From: Casuarina equisetifolia | Lineage: Eukaryota > Streptophyta > Magnoliopsida > Fagales > Casuarinaceae | Length of the DNA stretch: 64,000 nucleotides | Direction: 5' to 3' | NCBI GenBank assembly: GCA_028551475.1 | Contig: CM052360.1 | Location: 17,534,501-17,598,500 of the forward strand | In this document: positions 40,201 through 48,019 of the stretch, piece by piece | How the letters are laid out: the number at the start of each line of letters is the position of its first letter | Position numbering within the stretch: position 1 is the first letter of the stretch | The notes under the pieces: model-generated | What the model saw: only the letters and a program-made list of their open reading frames with translations | Database searches by the model: none | Told to the model about the DNA's origin: nothing | Position numbers and translations under genes: made by a program

Positions 40201-41585
40201 ATCTCAGGATGATTACATGTTATCCAGTATGTGGGTCTGCTGGCTTATCTGATGGTTAATTTCTGCAAGCAAAATATAAGCTTTTTCAGCTGTGAAAAAT
40301 ATGCTTGTACAGCAAGTTTCTAGACAATTGTTTGCATTTCTTTGGAACTTAAATGTCCAAAACATGCTCTGCCTGTAGTCAATTTTTCAATTCTCGCTCA
40401 GATTTAACAGTCTTTACCTGCTTTCACTGGATATGTAAAGTAGCTTTAATGTTAAAAATGGAGCATAATATTCTCTCTTAACCAGTATGCGGAGAAAGCT
40501 TTAGTCCTCAGAGAGGAAACTGCTTCAGGGAGTCTTTCCCATGCTGCAAACATTTGGCAGGCTGTCAAGAATAATAACTTGCGAGAAGTATATCGCCTTA
40601 TTGTGATGTCTGACAGAAGTCTTATTAACACCGCCTTTGATGATGTGGACGGTGTTGACATACATCATCGTAATCAACATGACTTGGATGCTATAGAAAG
40701 GAAACAGTATGATCCAGCAGCCTGTGAGAGAAGCAAGGACTCCAAAGATCCAGGGGACTGCCTCAAAGGTTGCTCCTTATTGCATCTGGCATGTGAATAT
40801 GGTAATCCATTGATGGTCGAGTTATTGGTGCAATCTGGAGCTGATATAAATATGTGCGACTGCCATGGAAGAACTCCTTTGCACCACTGCATCTCCAGGG
40901 GAAACAACCGATTAGCAAAGCTTCTACTTAGAAGGTAATAACATATTTTGTGAAAGGAAATTAAGTAAGTTGCTTATTTTGAAAAGGTCATCATTGTTTT
41001 CCTCTTTAGAAGTTCATGATATTGCCATTTCCAAGCACAACTGCATGCTATGTCGTTATGACTAGTACCAAGTTTACATTCTGTTTGTGTTAAATTACTG
41101 GATTAATTTGAGATAACAAGGAAAAAGATACAATGATGATGATAATTCTAAAAGAAGTTGATGCTGTGGTCATTTCAATGGGAGAAATTTCTTTATGAAA
41201 ATTGTTGATCTATTGAAATTTGGTTTTGCATGTGGAGAATATCAAAGATTCGATAACCTCAAGGCCTGAAACATAACCAATTTTCTGTCATTCCCACTTC
41301 CCATGATTGAATGGATGTAGTGTGTAATATAAGATGTCACTGCTTCGGCAGTCGTTTAATATAGAAGTTAAGTTTTGTTAGATAGTTATATGGAGTGATT
41401 AGATAACTTCCATCATTTATATGTTCCTTCGATGTATTCCCTTATAATGCCTAACATTTAAATTGTGCAGAGGTGCACGTCCATCGATTAAAGATGGTGG
41501 GGGACTTAGTGCACTGGAAAGAGCGATGGAGTTGGGAGCAATAACTGATGAAGAGCTATTTCTTTTACTTTCGGAATGTGACTAA
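13295..41585 (+). CDS. AGD4: ARF GTPase-activating protein AGD2/AGD4-like (BAR-PH-ArfGAP-ankyrin)
   Basis: A complete 19-exon gene, 782 codons plus stop. Exons: 13295-13342, 13834-13910, 16319-16419, 16938-17008, 18797-18859, 24290-24334, 25673-25738, 27428-27475, 27585-27680, 27770-27811, 29285-29497, 29659-29790, 30923-31135 (or from 30920), 32489-32575, 32680-32949, 34169-34290, 37131-37221, 40486-40934, 41471-41585. All borders are GT/AG and the phases join without a stop. Domains: BAR (about 1-235), which bends membranes; PH (about 292-432, [19 protein letters not shown]), which binds phosphoinositides; ArfGAP (about 475-595) with zinc cysteines 488, 491, 508, 511 (CAEC...CIEC) and the arginine finger at 516 in SGVHRNLG; ankyrin repeats (about 690-765, [18 protein letters not shown]). 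The family stimulates GTP hydrolysis on ARF at endomembranes during vesicle traffic. The start [16 protein letters not shown] matches the family start. Close AGD2/AGD4 similarity is from memory. Confidence 0.95.
13911..16318 (+). other. Intron 2 of the ARF-GAP gene
   Basis: A 2.4-kb intron between exons 2 and 3. Open frames at 14583-14789 and 15821-16192 show no recognised domain. It ends in a long pyrimidine tract before ttcaacag. I see no transposon ends. Confidence 0.75.
20228..20740. repeat. Degenerate minisatellite, about 10 units of about 51 bp
   Basis: The unit pattern is ttcaccactcttctggagtaatc, then caaagagatacagaacattcaagacat. It recurs from gttcaccactc (20228) to the last unit ending aaaacataag (20740). 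Units differ by substitutions and small indels; one near 20430 is lengthened by a ctttt duplication. It lies in intron 5 of the ARF-GAP gene. It is not a CRISPR array, because there are no unique spacers and every part of the unit repeats. Confidence 0.85.
21640..22102 (-). mobile_element. Ty1/copia reverse transcriptase/RNase H relic
   Basis: On the minus strand, QFDVKNALP at 22076-22102 matches the conserved copia RT start, where the usual wording is QFDVKNAFL. Further down the same strand, [19 protein letters not shown] and [10 protein letters not shown], then LLWLN (about 21700-21850), match the end of RT and the RNase H block. The stretch that normally separates them is missing and stops interrupt the frame. 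It is a short dead fragment inside intron 5. Possible LTR remains at 21250-21430 could not be confirmed. Confidence 0.6.
22514..22536. repeat. GA microsatellite
   Basis: An uninterrupted (GA)n run in gaaacagagagag...gaggctta. It lies in intron 5 of the ARF-GAP gene. Confidence 0.9.
23403..23516. repeat. 57-bp direct tandem duplication
   Basis: Two adjacent units (23403-23459 and 23460-23516) share aaagaaatagaggaact and cccagaattaaggtttctt with a few substitutions between them. It lies in intron 5. Confidence 0.8.
24879..25012. repeat. Near-perfect 24-bp inverted repeat (hairpin) in intron 6
   Basis: The left arm 24879-24902 and right arm 24989-25012 are reverse complements with one mismatch. 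The inner 21 bases, attgttcttttagtattcct plus g, pair perfectly. The loop is 86 bases. It sits in intron 6 (24335-25672) of the ARF-GAP gene, on the transcribed strand. It could be a MITE-like end pair, a small-RNA hairpin or a local inversion-duplication; the sequence alone does not decide. Confidence 0.8.
28118..28543 (-). mobile_element. TRIM-type miniature LTR retrotransposon
   Basis: Two direct repeats flank about 114 bases: 28118-28287 (tgttgcgggcatagg ... gacgtgaca) and 28402-28543 (tgtcataggcttggg ... gatgtaaca). Each has the TG...CA ends typical of LTRs, and both share cccacttatatgg(t/c)taggac-like cores. The left one is longer through a C-rich stretch. ATTA on both outer sides (28114-28117 and 28544-28547) looks like a target-site duplication. 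On the minus strand, the base stretch just inside the 28402 LTR reads tagtatcaaag, close to the tggtatcagag primer site for initiator tRNA-Met. It has no coding capacity. It lies in intron 10 of the ARF-GAP gene, outside the duplicated block. Confidence 0.75.
30911..30923 (+). promoter_or_regulatory. NAGNAG tandem splice acceptor, exon 13
   Basis: The acceptor reads ggcagcagggc. Splicing can end at 30919 or 30922, adding or leaving out one Gln codon in the PH-domain loop without shifting the frame. In copy 2 the same place reads ggcggcagggc, leaving one acceptor. Confidence 0.7.
34291..37130 (+). other. Intron 16 of the ARF-GAP gene
   Basis: A 2.8-kb intron with a 145-bp tandem duplication at its start (34541-34831), an A-run near 35065 and long AT-rich DNA. 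Copy 2 shares it up to the deletion point equivalent to 36926. No gene is recognised. Confidence 0.8.
34541..34831. repeat. Tandem duplication of about 145 bp in intron 16
   Basis: Unit 1 (34541-34688) and unit 2 (34689-34831) share atgaagat, cttctgtaaagatttctct, cttcaaattggatatac, gatccattacgat and tttttccttatgaagt. The same two units occur in copy 2 at 53702-53993, so this duplication is older than the segmental one. Confidence 0.85.
37222..40485 (+). other. Intron 17 of the ARF-GAP gene
   Basis: A 3.3-kb intron with no recognised gene or element. It lies wholly inside the segment deleted from copy 2. Runs of A near 39405-39440 are the only low-complexity feature. Confidence 0.75.
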
Positions 41586-42703
41586 CATGTTCACCTGATC
41601 TAAGCTTGCTTTGTTGGCTGCTTTCAACCCCTGCTGTTGACGACCATTTATTGCCCGTAATCATGAATAAAGCCTGATACTTTTTAAATGTTTGAATCCG
41701 AGCTGTTAAAGTTTGTCATTCATTAGTTTATGAGATGTATTATTATTCTTCAGTGATAGGGGTCCTTTGAATGTTGGATCTACTTGCAATTAGATATTAA
41801 TAACTGTTATCTACAAAGAATTTACGTAAATTGTTACCCCCTTTCAATTAGATAAATGTTTTATCAGTGTCAAAATAAAAGATGAGTCAAGAAGGTTCCT
41901 TCTCTGCAGTTTGATCACTTTTGTGTATCAGTTATGCGTGTGCCTGGTTAATGCCATGTAGGTTGCCTTTGCGTGCCCTGTTGAGTGATTATATTCGATA
42001 TCTGACATGACCATTTCGGATAATATAGTTTGGGTTATGTGTATCTACGTGGTGGGGAGGTTTGATTGTGCATGAACAATGGAGGTTACATGGATTTCTT
42101 GTAAGATGGCCCAAAATTGCATTCGATCGTTTAAAGTTTCCTCTCAACCCTGCTTGCTTGCTGTCGTCAATGATCAGTGCAATCTTTCCCATGGTATATT
42201 CACTTGTATGTCTTTTGAGTCTAGGAATAAAGTCTAATGCAAACCTAATTAAGATCAGACTCCTAAACCATTGTGCTTAGGTGCCATTTTGACTAACATT
42301 TCTCCTAAAACAAAATGTTCTATTCAAATAAAGATGCACTATTCAAGGGCTGTTTCGATCAATAGTTCAACTGGACCAAAATGTGCCATTAATGTCCCAT
42401 TTTCATCTCTATTTTTTGGCCAAATCAAAACGCTTCCTAATCTTCTTGAGGGCATAAGTAATTTTTCTCTCATCATGCTTAACAGAGCTATCAATCACCA
42501 ATCTTTTGAGCAGGTGACAAGCATTTATAAGTATAAGATTATCAAGTTTTTCATCAACTTAAGTCTGTTCAATGAAAAAAGAAATTAAAACTTGCCTTGC
42601 AACTTGAAGGTTGTTCTCTGGATTTAGGTATTGTAACTTCTGTGGTTAAGGATGTGGAGATGTAGGCAAGTTTCACTTATCTACAGGTGCGGTAGAATTT
42701 ACT
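41586..42703. other. 3'UTR of the ARF-GAP gene and intergenic DNA
   Basis: A polyadenylation signal aataaa lies at 41666-41671, 81 bases after the stop. From about 41951 to 42703 the sequence is absent from copy 2. An open frame at 42271-42588 has no recognised domain. Confidence 0.6.
41666..41671 (+). terminator. Polyadenylation signal aataaa of the ARF-GAP gene
   Basis: A canonical AATAAA in tcatgaataaagcctg, shortly after the stop. It is conserved in copy 2 (atgaataaagtctg near 56281). Confidence 0.6.
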
Positions 42704-43153
42704 TTGAAACAATTTCAATTATCAATTTGGTTGGACTATAACAAAATCTGGAGGCTAACACCCCTCATGGAGGTTCATACAAGTGATCTCCCATTGCCAC
42801 CGGTTGTAGACCTATGGCTTGCTGCCTTTTTTGAGCATCATTTATTGCCTTGCCGTAACACCGGAATTAGGCATCCCTTGTTGCCTTTTGAATCTACTCA
42901 TGTAGATAGCGGTGCAACTGTACATGAACTGCCCAACACGTTCCTCTCATTGTGGGGTCTCCACACGAACCACAGGGGCCTCCTCCGCATGGGTCACCGC
43001 CGGAGGGATCTCGTCCTCCACAAGGACTCTCTCATTCTCCGCACGGACCTCCTCCAAAGGGGTCTCATCCACACAGGTTCCTTCTTGCCCCACAGGAAGC
43101 TCATCCTTAATTTCGCCAAGGATGGCAAGAGCATTTTGTGTTGACATATGGAA
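42704..43153 (-). pseudogene. Unidentified acidic minus-strand ORF fragment, copy 1
   Basis: The minus strand from 43145 reads MSTQNALAILGEIKDELPV followed by acidic residues (EEVRAENERVLVEDEIPPAV). The paralogue at 56688-57100 reads MSTQKAFAVLGQIKDELPV. Here the frame upstream of Met is cut at the duplication border and replaced by spacer DNA, so this copy is truncated at its 5' end. The family was not recognised. Confidence 0.45.
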
Positions 43154-43768
43154 AAAATGAAAATTATAAAAATACAAAGTAGCAAGTAATAGGGAACATC
43201 ACAAAATTTTTACTTACGCGTTAATATTCAAAGTGTTGTTTCACCTTCTTCTTTTTCTGAACGAGAACAAATACATATTTTATTTTAAATACTAGCAAAA
43301 AATGAAATAAGAAAAGTAGTGGAAAAAAAAATGCAGCTCACTTCCGATTTTATTTTTTCTCAAATAGGGTCCAAAATTTGTTATTTAACTTGCACGTTAT
43401 TTGTAGTTCCGAATTAAAACAAAAAAAAAGATTTTATTTTTCTTTTCAAACTACTTTTCCTTTTCTTTTCCTTTTCTTTTCCTTTTTTTTTTTTTTTTGC
43501 TTTTTGTTTTGTTTTGTAGAGTGCCCATTAGTCGGGTTTTTTTGGGCTTTCTATTTTTTAAGTACAGATTAGTTGGGCCTCTTTTGGGCCTTTTTATTTT
43601 TATTTTTATTTTTAAAGCGTGACCATTAGTTGGGCTAGTGATTGGGCCATTATTCGGCCATTTCGCTTTAGACCCTTAACGCGCATCGGCTGTAAACGGC
43701 GCCGTTGAACGTTAAAACGAAATACCGCCTGCAACCAGCGGCAAGCGCGTTCTCAAACGGCGCGGTTG

Positions 43769-43776
43769 TGACGTCA
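43769..43776. promoter_or_regulatory. TGACGTCA palindrome, first of two
   Basis: A perfect 8-bp CRE/C-box-type bZIP site inside the 100-bp array. An identical site lies 100 bases later at 43869-43876; a third position near 43967 is degenerate (gtgacgga). Use as a regulatory site is inferred. Confidence 0.45.
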
Positions 43777-43868
43777 GCCGTAAGAGCGTTTCCAAACGAC
43801 GCCGTTGGACGTTCAAACAACAAACGGCCTCTGTCTAGCTATGAACGCGTTTGCAAACGGCGCCGTTG

Positions 43869-43876
43869 TGACGTCA
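43869..43876. promoter_or_regulatory. TGACGTCA palindrome, second of two
   Basis: The second perfect bZIP-type palindrome, in the same position of the next 100-bp unit (ttgtgacgtcagccg). Confidence 0.45.
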
Positions 43877-44084
43877 GCCGTAAGCTCGTTTCCAAACGAC
43901 GCCGTTGGACGTTCAAACAACAAACGGCCTCTGTATAGCTATAAACGCGTTTGCAAACGGCGCCGTTGTGACGGATTTTCACGCGTTGTTAAACGGCGCC
44001 GTTTACAGACTATCCGTTGCCCACAAAACAGTTCCCAACGTCACTTCTTATCGTCAGTTTGAGTTTTGCTTCCTCAGAAAGTTT

Positions 44085-44390
44085 TTCTCTCTGCTCGTCT
44101 CTCTGCGATCTGCTCCGTCGATTTGCTGTTTGATCGCTAGCTCTCTGCGATCTGCTGCCTCTCTGCTTTTCTCGCTCGAATTTGTGTTTGATCGCTATCT
44201 CTCTGCGATCTTCTGTCTCTCTGCTTTGCTCGCTCGAATTTGTGTTTGATCGCTATCTCTCTGCGATCTGCTGTCTCTCTGCTTTGATCGCTGTCTCTCT
44301 GCGATCTGCTGTCTCTCTGCTTTGATCGCCGTCTCTCTGCGATCTGCTGTCTCTCTGCTTTGATCGCTGTCTCTCTGCGATTTGCAGAAA
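44085..44390. repeat. Pyrimidine-rich array of ctctctgcgatctgct units
   Basis: Units of about 57 bp (with ctcgctcgaatttgtgtttgatcg) are followed by units of about 38 bp (ctctctgcgatctgctgt, ctctctgctttgatcgc). Together they give about seven copies. CT-rich arrays of this kind are frequent in plant 5'UTRs; this one precedes the RNase H-like ORF. Confidence 0.85.
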
Positions 44391-44440
44391 GACTACTGCT
44401 TGCTGTTCGGGCTACCCTTCATCTCCCTCCCCTCTCTCCT

Positions 44441-44793
44441 ACATTGCCAGTGGTTTCGGTAGGCTTCTCTTGTATGTTGTTTTTCATTTTTGCTTTGTTA
44501 GTTTACTGCCTTTTTTTTTTCCCTATTTCTACATTGCCAGTGGTTTCGGTAGGCTTCTCTTGTATATTGTTTTTCATTTTTCCATTGTTAGTTTACTGCC
44601 TTTTTTTCCCTATTTCTAAATTGCCAGTGGTTTCGGTAGGCTTCTCTTGTATATTGTTTTTCATTTTTGCTTTGTTAGTTTACTGCCTTTTTTTTTCCCT
44701 ATTTCTACATTGCCAGTGGTTTCGGTAGGCTTCTCTTGTATATTGTTTGTCATTTTTCCTTTGTTAGTTTACTGCCTTTTTTTCCCTATTTCA
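44441..44793. repeat. Four tandem units of 87-90 bp
   Basis: The motif attgccagtggtttcggtag starts at 44443, 44533, 44620 and 44709, giving periods of 90, 87 and 89. Each unit continues with cttctcttgtat, tttactgcc and a T-run of variable length. The array ends about 50 bases before the ORF start at 44844. Confidence 0.9.
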
Positions 44794-44843
44794 ATTATTC
44801 TTGTTTGGTATTTCTTTTCCTAAGAGCAAAACGTAGAGTCAAA

Positions 44844-45506
44844 ATGGGAAAGTATAGACCAGTTAACAGAACTAATACAAGGAATTTTTTCCAACAATAT
44901 AACCAAACAACAAAATGGGGGAATCAAGGAGGATATAGGAGTAGCCTTCTCAACCTAAATATTGGACCAACCTGTAAATGGGAACCACCAAAACCGGGAT
45001 GGGTGAAGCTGAATACTGATGGTTCGGTGACACCCAGAAGATCAGGCGGTGGTGGATTGTTTCGGAACGACTTTGGTAAACCCATATGTGCCTACATTTT
45101 TAATACAAAGGTTCGGGATAGTTTCTTGGTTGAATTAGAAGCAATAAAGGAAGGCTTGCAGCATGCACTGAATCTGGAAATTAAACAAATATGGGTTGAA
45201 TCAGATTGTTTGAGTGCTGTGCAAAGCCTAAACAAAAGACAACCCATTTCTCGTTGGGCAGCCCCTTGTGTGGAACATATCCAGAAACTCCTAGAGCAGT
45301 TTGACCAAAGTAGTGTTTCTCATTCATGGCGTGAAGCCAATAGAGCAGCTGACCACCTTTCAAAACTGGCTTTAGATAATGATTCTATGGTTTTAGAGCC
45401 CGAAGATTTTCAAAGTACCCTTTTGAGAATCATTGATGATGATGCGGAGGGAAACATCTATTGTAGAGGGTCCAATGAAGTTTTATGTTGGAAACCGAAG
45501 TCATGA
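44844..45506 (+). CDS. RNase H-like (RVT_3 type) domain protein
   Basis: An intact ORF of 220 codons from MGKYRPVNRTNTRN, ending at tga 45504-45506. It has the layout of the plant RNase H-like domain found alone or at the end of LINE polyproteins. WVKLNTDGS carries the first Asp. VELEAIKEGLQHAL carries the Glu. IWVESDCLSAVQSL carries the second Asp. SHSWREANRAADHLSKLAL carries the last Asp. All four acidic positions are present, so RNA:DNA hybrid cleavage is possible. The first 50 residues are Asn/Gln-rich and unlike the family. An earlier in-frame atg at 44736 lies in the repeat array, and 44844 is preferred because the domain-proximal sequence starts there. It may be a domesticated LINE fragment or a gene mobilised with the spacer. 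Its biological substrate is unknown. Confidence 0.7.
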   Translation: MGKYRPVNRTNTRNFFQQYNQTTKWGNQGGYRSSLLNLNIGPTCKWEPPKPGWVKLNTDGSVTPRRSGGGGLFRNDFGKPICAYIFNTKVRDSFLVELEAIKEGLQHALNLEIKQIWVESDCLSAVQSLNKRQPISRWAAPCVEHIQKLLEQFDQSSVSHSWREANRAADHLSKLALDNDSMVLEPEDFQSTLLRIIDDDAEGNIYCRGSNEVLCWKPKS

Positions 45507-45540
45507 TTGCAGCAAATCACAAGCATTAAGAATTTTTTGT

Positions 45541-45627
45541 GTATTTTTAGCCATGTAGGGATTTTTTTGTGTGTATCTTTTAGCCATGTAGGGATTTGTT
45601 TGTGCGTATCTTTTAGCCATGTAGGCT
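45541..45627. repeat. Three tandem units of 33 bp
   Basis: tagccatgtagg occurs at 45548, 45581 and 45614. The units share gtgtatcttt and t-rich linkers. The array lies 35 bases after the RNase H-like stop, probably in its 3'UTR. Confidence 0.85.
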
Positions 45628-45808
45628 TGGAGGCTTTGACTAAAAACTGTGCAAATTTCATTGGATTGGTCATATGTGATTAAAGGTGCTGCATTGTTTT
45701 TTAAGGTTGTGCTGGTGCTTTCTCTCTGTAGGATTACATGATTCTTTATTATCAGCATATTTGCAATGGCCTTATCGCCATTATTCTGGAATTTAATGGT
45801 CAAGTTAC

Positions 45809-45882
45809 CCTCTGCACACCATCCATTTGCACACTGTCCATCTACACACCCTCCATCTGCACTCCGTCCATCTGCACACCAT
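45809..45882. repeat. 16-bp tandem repeat, about 4-5 units
   Basis: The unit ccatctgcacacc(g/c/a)t recurs from tctgcacaccat to ctgcacaccataaatgg with scattered substitutions (ccatttgcacactgt, ccatctacacaccct, ccatctgcactccgt). Confidence 0.75.
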
Positions 45883-46373
45883 AAATGGTTTGTTTTGAAG
45901 TGGACCCCATGACAAAATCTACACTAGGCTTAGGGGTGACAACTGTTGTGGTTGAAGATACAAGGGTTGCTGGACAAAGGTGAGCCTCTTCGTGCATTTA
46001 TTTGTCAGTTAGAATATCATCCTTGTTTGAAATTACCGATGAATCTATGGTGGATAACATCTCTCAAATTGTTGAAACACAGCAGCCAGCTCATGTTCCT
46101 GGCATTGAATCTATGGTGGATATAGGTTGTTCTTGCTGCTTTTATCATAAGCAAGTCTGGTAAAGGTGAGTTCTTTGCTTGTCACTTGCAGTTTTTCTTT
46201 TGGTTGATGATCAAAAAATCTTAATTTACTTGCTGTTGATCTCAGCAAACAAGTCCACATGCTTCATTTCACGATTTGTTATTGCTTATTGTTTTTTATA
46301 TTTTAATATATTTTGAGGCTTGGAAAATTGCACTTTTCCCATATGCTCATTTGAGTTCAAAGTTATGCAATTC

Positions 46374-47442
46374 TTTTTGCTTTTGATGAAGTCACCTCCC
46401 TTGGGCACAAGGAAAATGCAACTGTTGCTCAGGTTAAGTAGTACTGTGAGATGGAGAGTCATGAAGAGAAACTGCACAAGCTGGTATTTCAAAGCAAGAT
46501 CAGTGAAACCAAGGAAATAATGAAGCGCAAAGCTAGTGAGATTGACAAAAGCAAGGTATTTTAGATGATCTAAGATGACTTCTATATGTTTTTTCTTCCA
46601 TTTTTTTTTCCTTCTTGTCAACATCACTTATGAAATATTGTTATGTATTCTACAGATCAAAAGGGGCAGAAGTGATAAAGGAGGGTTTATGTCTTTACAG
46701 CCAATGGGCTCTGGGAGAATTGAAAGTAGCTTTAGTGATATGAGCATTTCTAGTGGTGGCGGAGGTGGCTTAGGAAGTGTTTCTGGCTTTCGATTGACCA
46801 CTGATATTGAATCCTTTTCTACCAAGTCTAAAGGTTTGTGCCTGTTTGTCCATATGAACAGTCTTAAAACATAAGCACACGTACTTATGTTTTTGATTAC
46901 TTGAATATTTTATTTATGCATTGCAATAACTAGTTCTTATATGTCATTCATAAGAAAATATATTGGATGTGTTGTCAACTTGTAGAAACAGGTTTTATAA
47001 TCTTTATAGATCCACTTAATGCTTTTTCATTAAGGTTTGCATTGTTGCCCCTTTGCAGAACATTTGTTTATTTTCTCTATCATTATTTTTCATGTTGGAT
47101 CTATTTAACTTGGACATTTATGATTCTGTTCCCCATCCTAGGTCGTTCACCTTCATCTGCCACTGCTCCTCCTAAAGGCCTTGGCATGCAGCTTGGTAAA
47201 TCGCAAAGGACGAACCAGTTCTTGGAGTCCTTGAAAGCAGAAGGAGAAGTAATTCTTGAGGATGTGCAGCCAAAAGCAGGCCAGTCTAGAACGGCTACCC
47301 TGCCATTAACTGACCCCATCACTTTGACAGCTGAGGAGAAACTCAATGTGACACTGAAACGAGATGGTGGAGTTAGTTCGATGTTCAAGGAACATTGTCA
47401 CTTCAAATTCTTAATGAAGAAGATGGACATATCCAAGTTCAG
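46374..47442 (+). pseudogene. Coatomer delta subunit (delta-COP) gene fragment
   Basis: Three exons of a delta-COP gene with their introns retained. About 46374-46555 reads FAFDEV, SLGHKEN, then [12 protein letters not shown] and [12 protein letters not shown]. 46656-46833 reads IKRGRSDKGGF ... TTDIESFSTKSK. 47142-47442 reads [38 protein letters not shown] and [17 protein letters not shown]. Delta-COP is part of the COPI coat on Golgi vesicles. The fragment corresponds to the middle of the protein; the N-terminal longin part and the C-terminal mu-homology part are missing. It is broken: a tag stop at 46439-46441 replaces a Gln codon, and a deletion of about 4 bases after GGVSS (near 47378) shifts the frame. 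Intron retention shows capture from genomic DNA rather than a reverse-transcribed copy. Confidence 0.8.
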
Positions 47443-48019
47443 GTACTCCCTTCCTCCGTCTCTGTCTCTCTCTTTATCTTGTTTACAATTGTTTGTGCAT
47501 GTGCTTGTGCCTGTTTGGCCGCCTGTGCATAACCAGGTTTTCTGTACCTGAAATTCTTTTGTTTTTCTTTTACATGTGAGGATGAGACTTTCTTCTCTGA
47601 CTAAAAGTCAAAAAAAATTACCAATATTAGGAAATAGGATTGTTCTTTTTGTTGGCATCTCGGAAACTCTGTGCTTGTAGTGGCTTAGGGTTTAAAACTT
47701 CTTGTAACATGATATTGGATGCAGCTTCTCTTTGTAACCCCATTATTTATTTTTATGATCTCTAGGAAGGAATTTGATTGGAATAATGAAAGGGATATTT
47801 AGCAATTCAAGCAGACAACTCTAAATTATAATTTTATTTGTTACTGTAAATATTAATAATTTTCCTGAGGGGTGATAGAATAGCAAGCAGGGTTGTATCA
47901 ATTTTTATGTCAAATACTGTGTGGCTGTGATGTTTCCCTTGGTTATCAGCTTAGATAATTTTCTTCCTATCAAGTTTTGTCTGCTATTCAAAATAACATT
48001 GACTTGTTTCTGAAATTAG

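Larger units (their letters stand above)
28982..43153. repeat. Segmental duplication, copy 1
   Basis: This block, from inside intron 10 of the ARF-GAP gene to about 1.6 kb past its stop, recurs in the same orientation at 47698-56976. Exon 11 differs at 1 of 213 bases and exon 12 at 2 of 132, by direct reading; introns align with small indels. Exon 15 differs at about 7 of 270. The left border is at cttcttg (28982/47698) and the right border at ttgtgttgacat (43147/56970). Two large segments of copy 1 are missing in copy 2 (about 36927-41417 and 41951-42703). Confidence 0.95.
43690..44010. repeat. GC-rich 100-bp repeat array with AACGGCGCCGTT palindromes
   Basis: The unit includes aaacgacgccgttggacgttc, starting at 43794 and 43894 (period exactly 100). 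It also includes aaacggcgccgttgtgacg and an aacgcgtttgc box. Flanking partial units extend it to about 43690 and 44010. The palindrome AACGG-CGCCGTT recurs about six times with small changes. It lies about 0.85-1.15 kb upstream of the RNase H-like ORF and could belong to its promoter. Confidence 0.85.
43154..47697. other. Spacer at the duplication junction
   Basis: This 4.5-kb stretch lies between the two duplicated copies and is in neither. It contains, in order, pyrimidine-rich low-complexity DNA (43430-43520), three tandem arrays, an RNase H-like ORF, two short tandem repeats and a fragment of a delta-COP gene. Base composition changes sharply near 43680, where a GC-rich array starts. Confidence 0.8.

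Noticed and set aside
43378..43572. Phe-rich ORF in T-runs
   Set aside because: Low-complexity translation of poly-T/TTTTC DNA.
44360..44728. 122-codon ORF spanning the 87-90-bp array
   Set aside because: Open only because the repeat unit lacks stops in one frame; it has hydrophobic low-complexity content and no start context.
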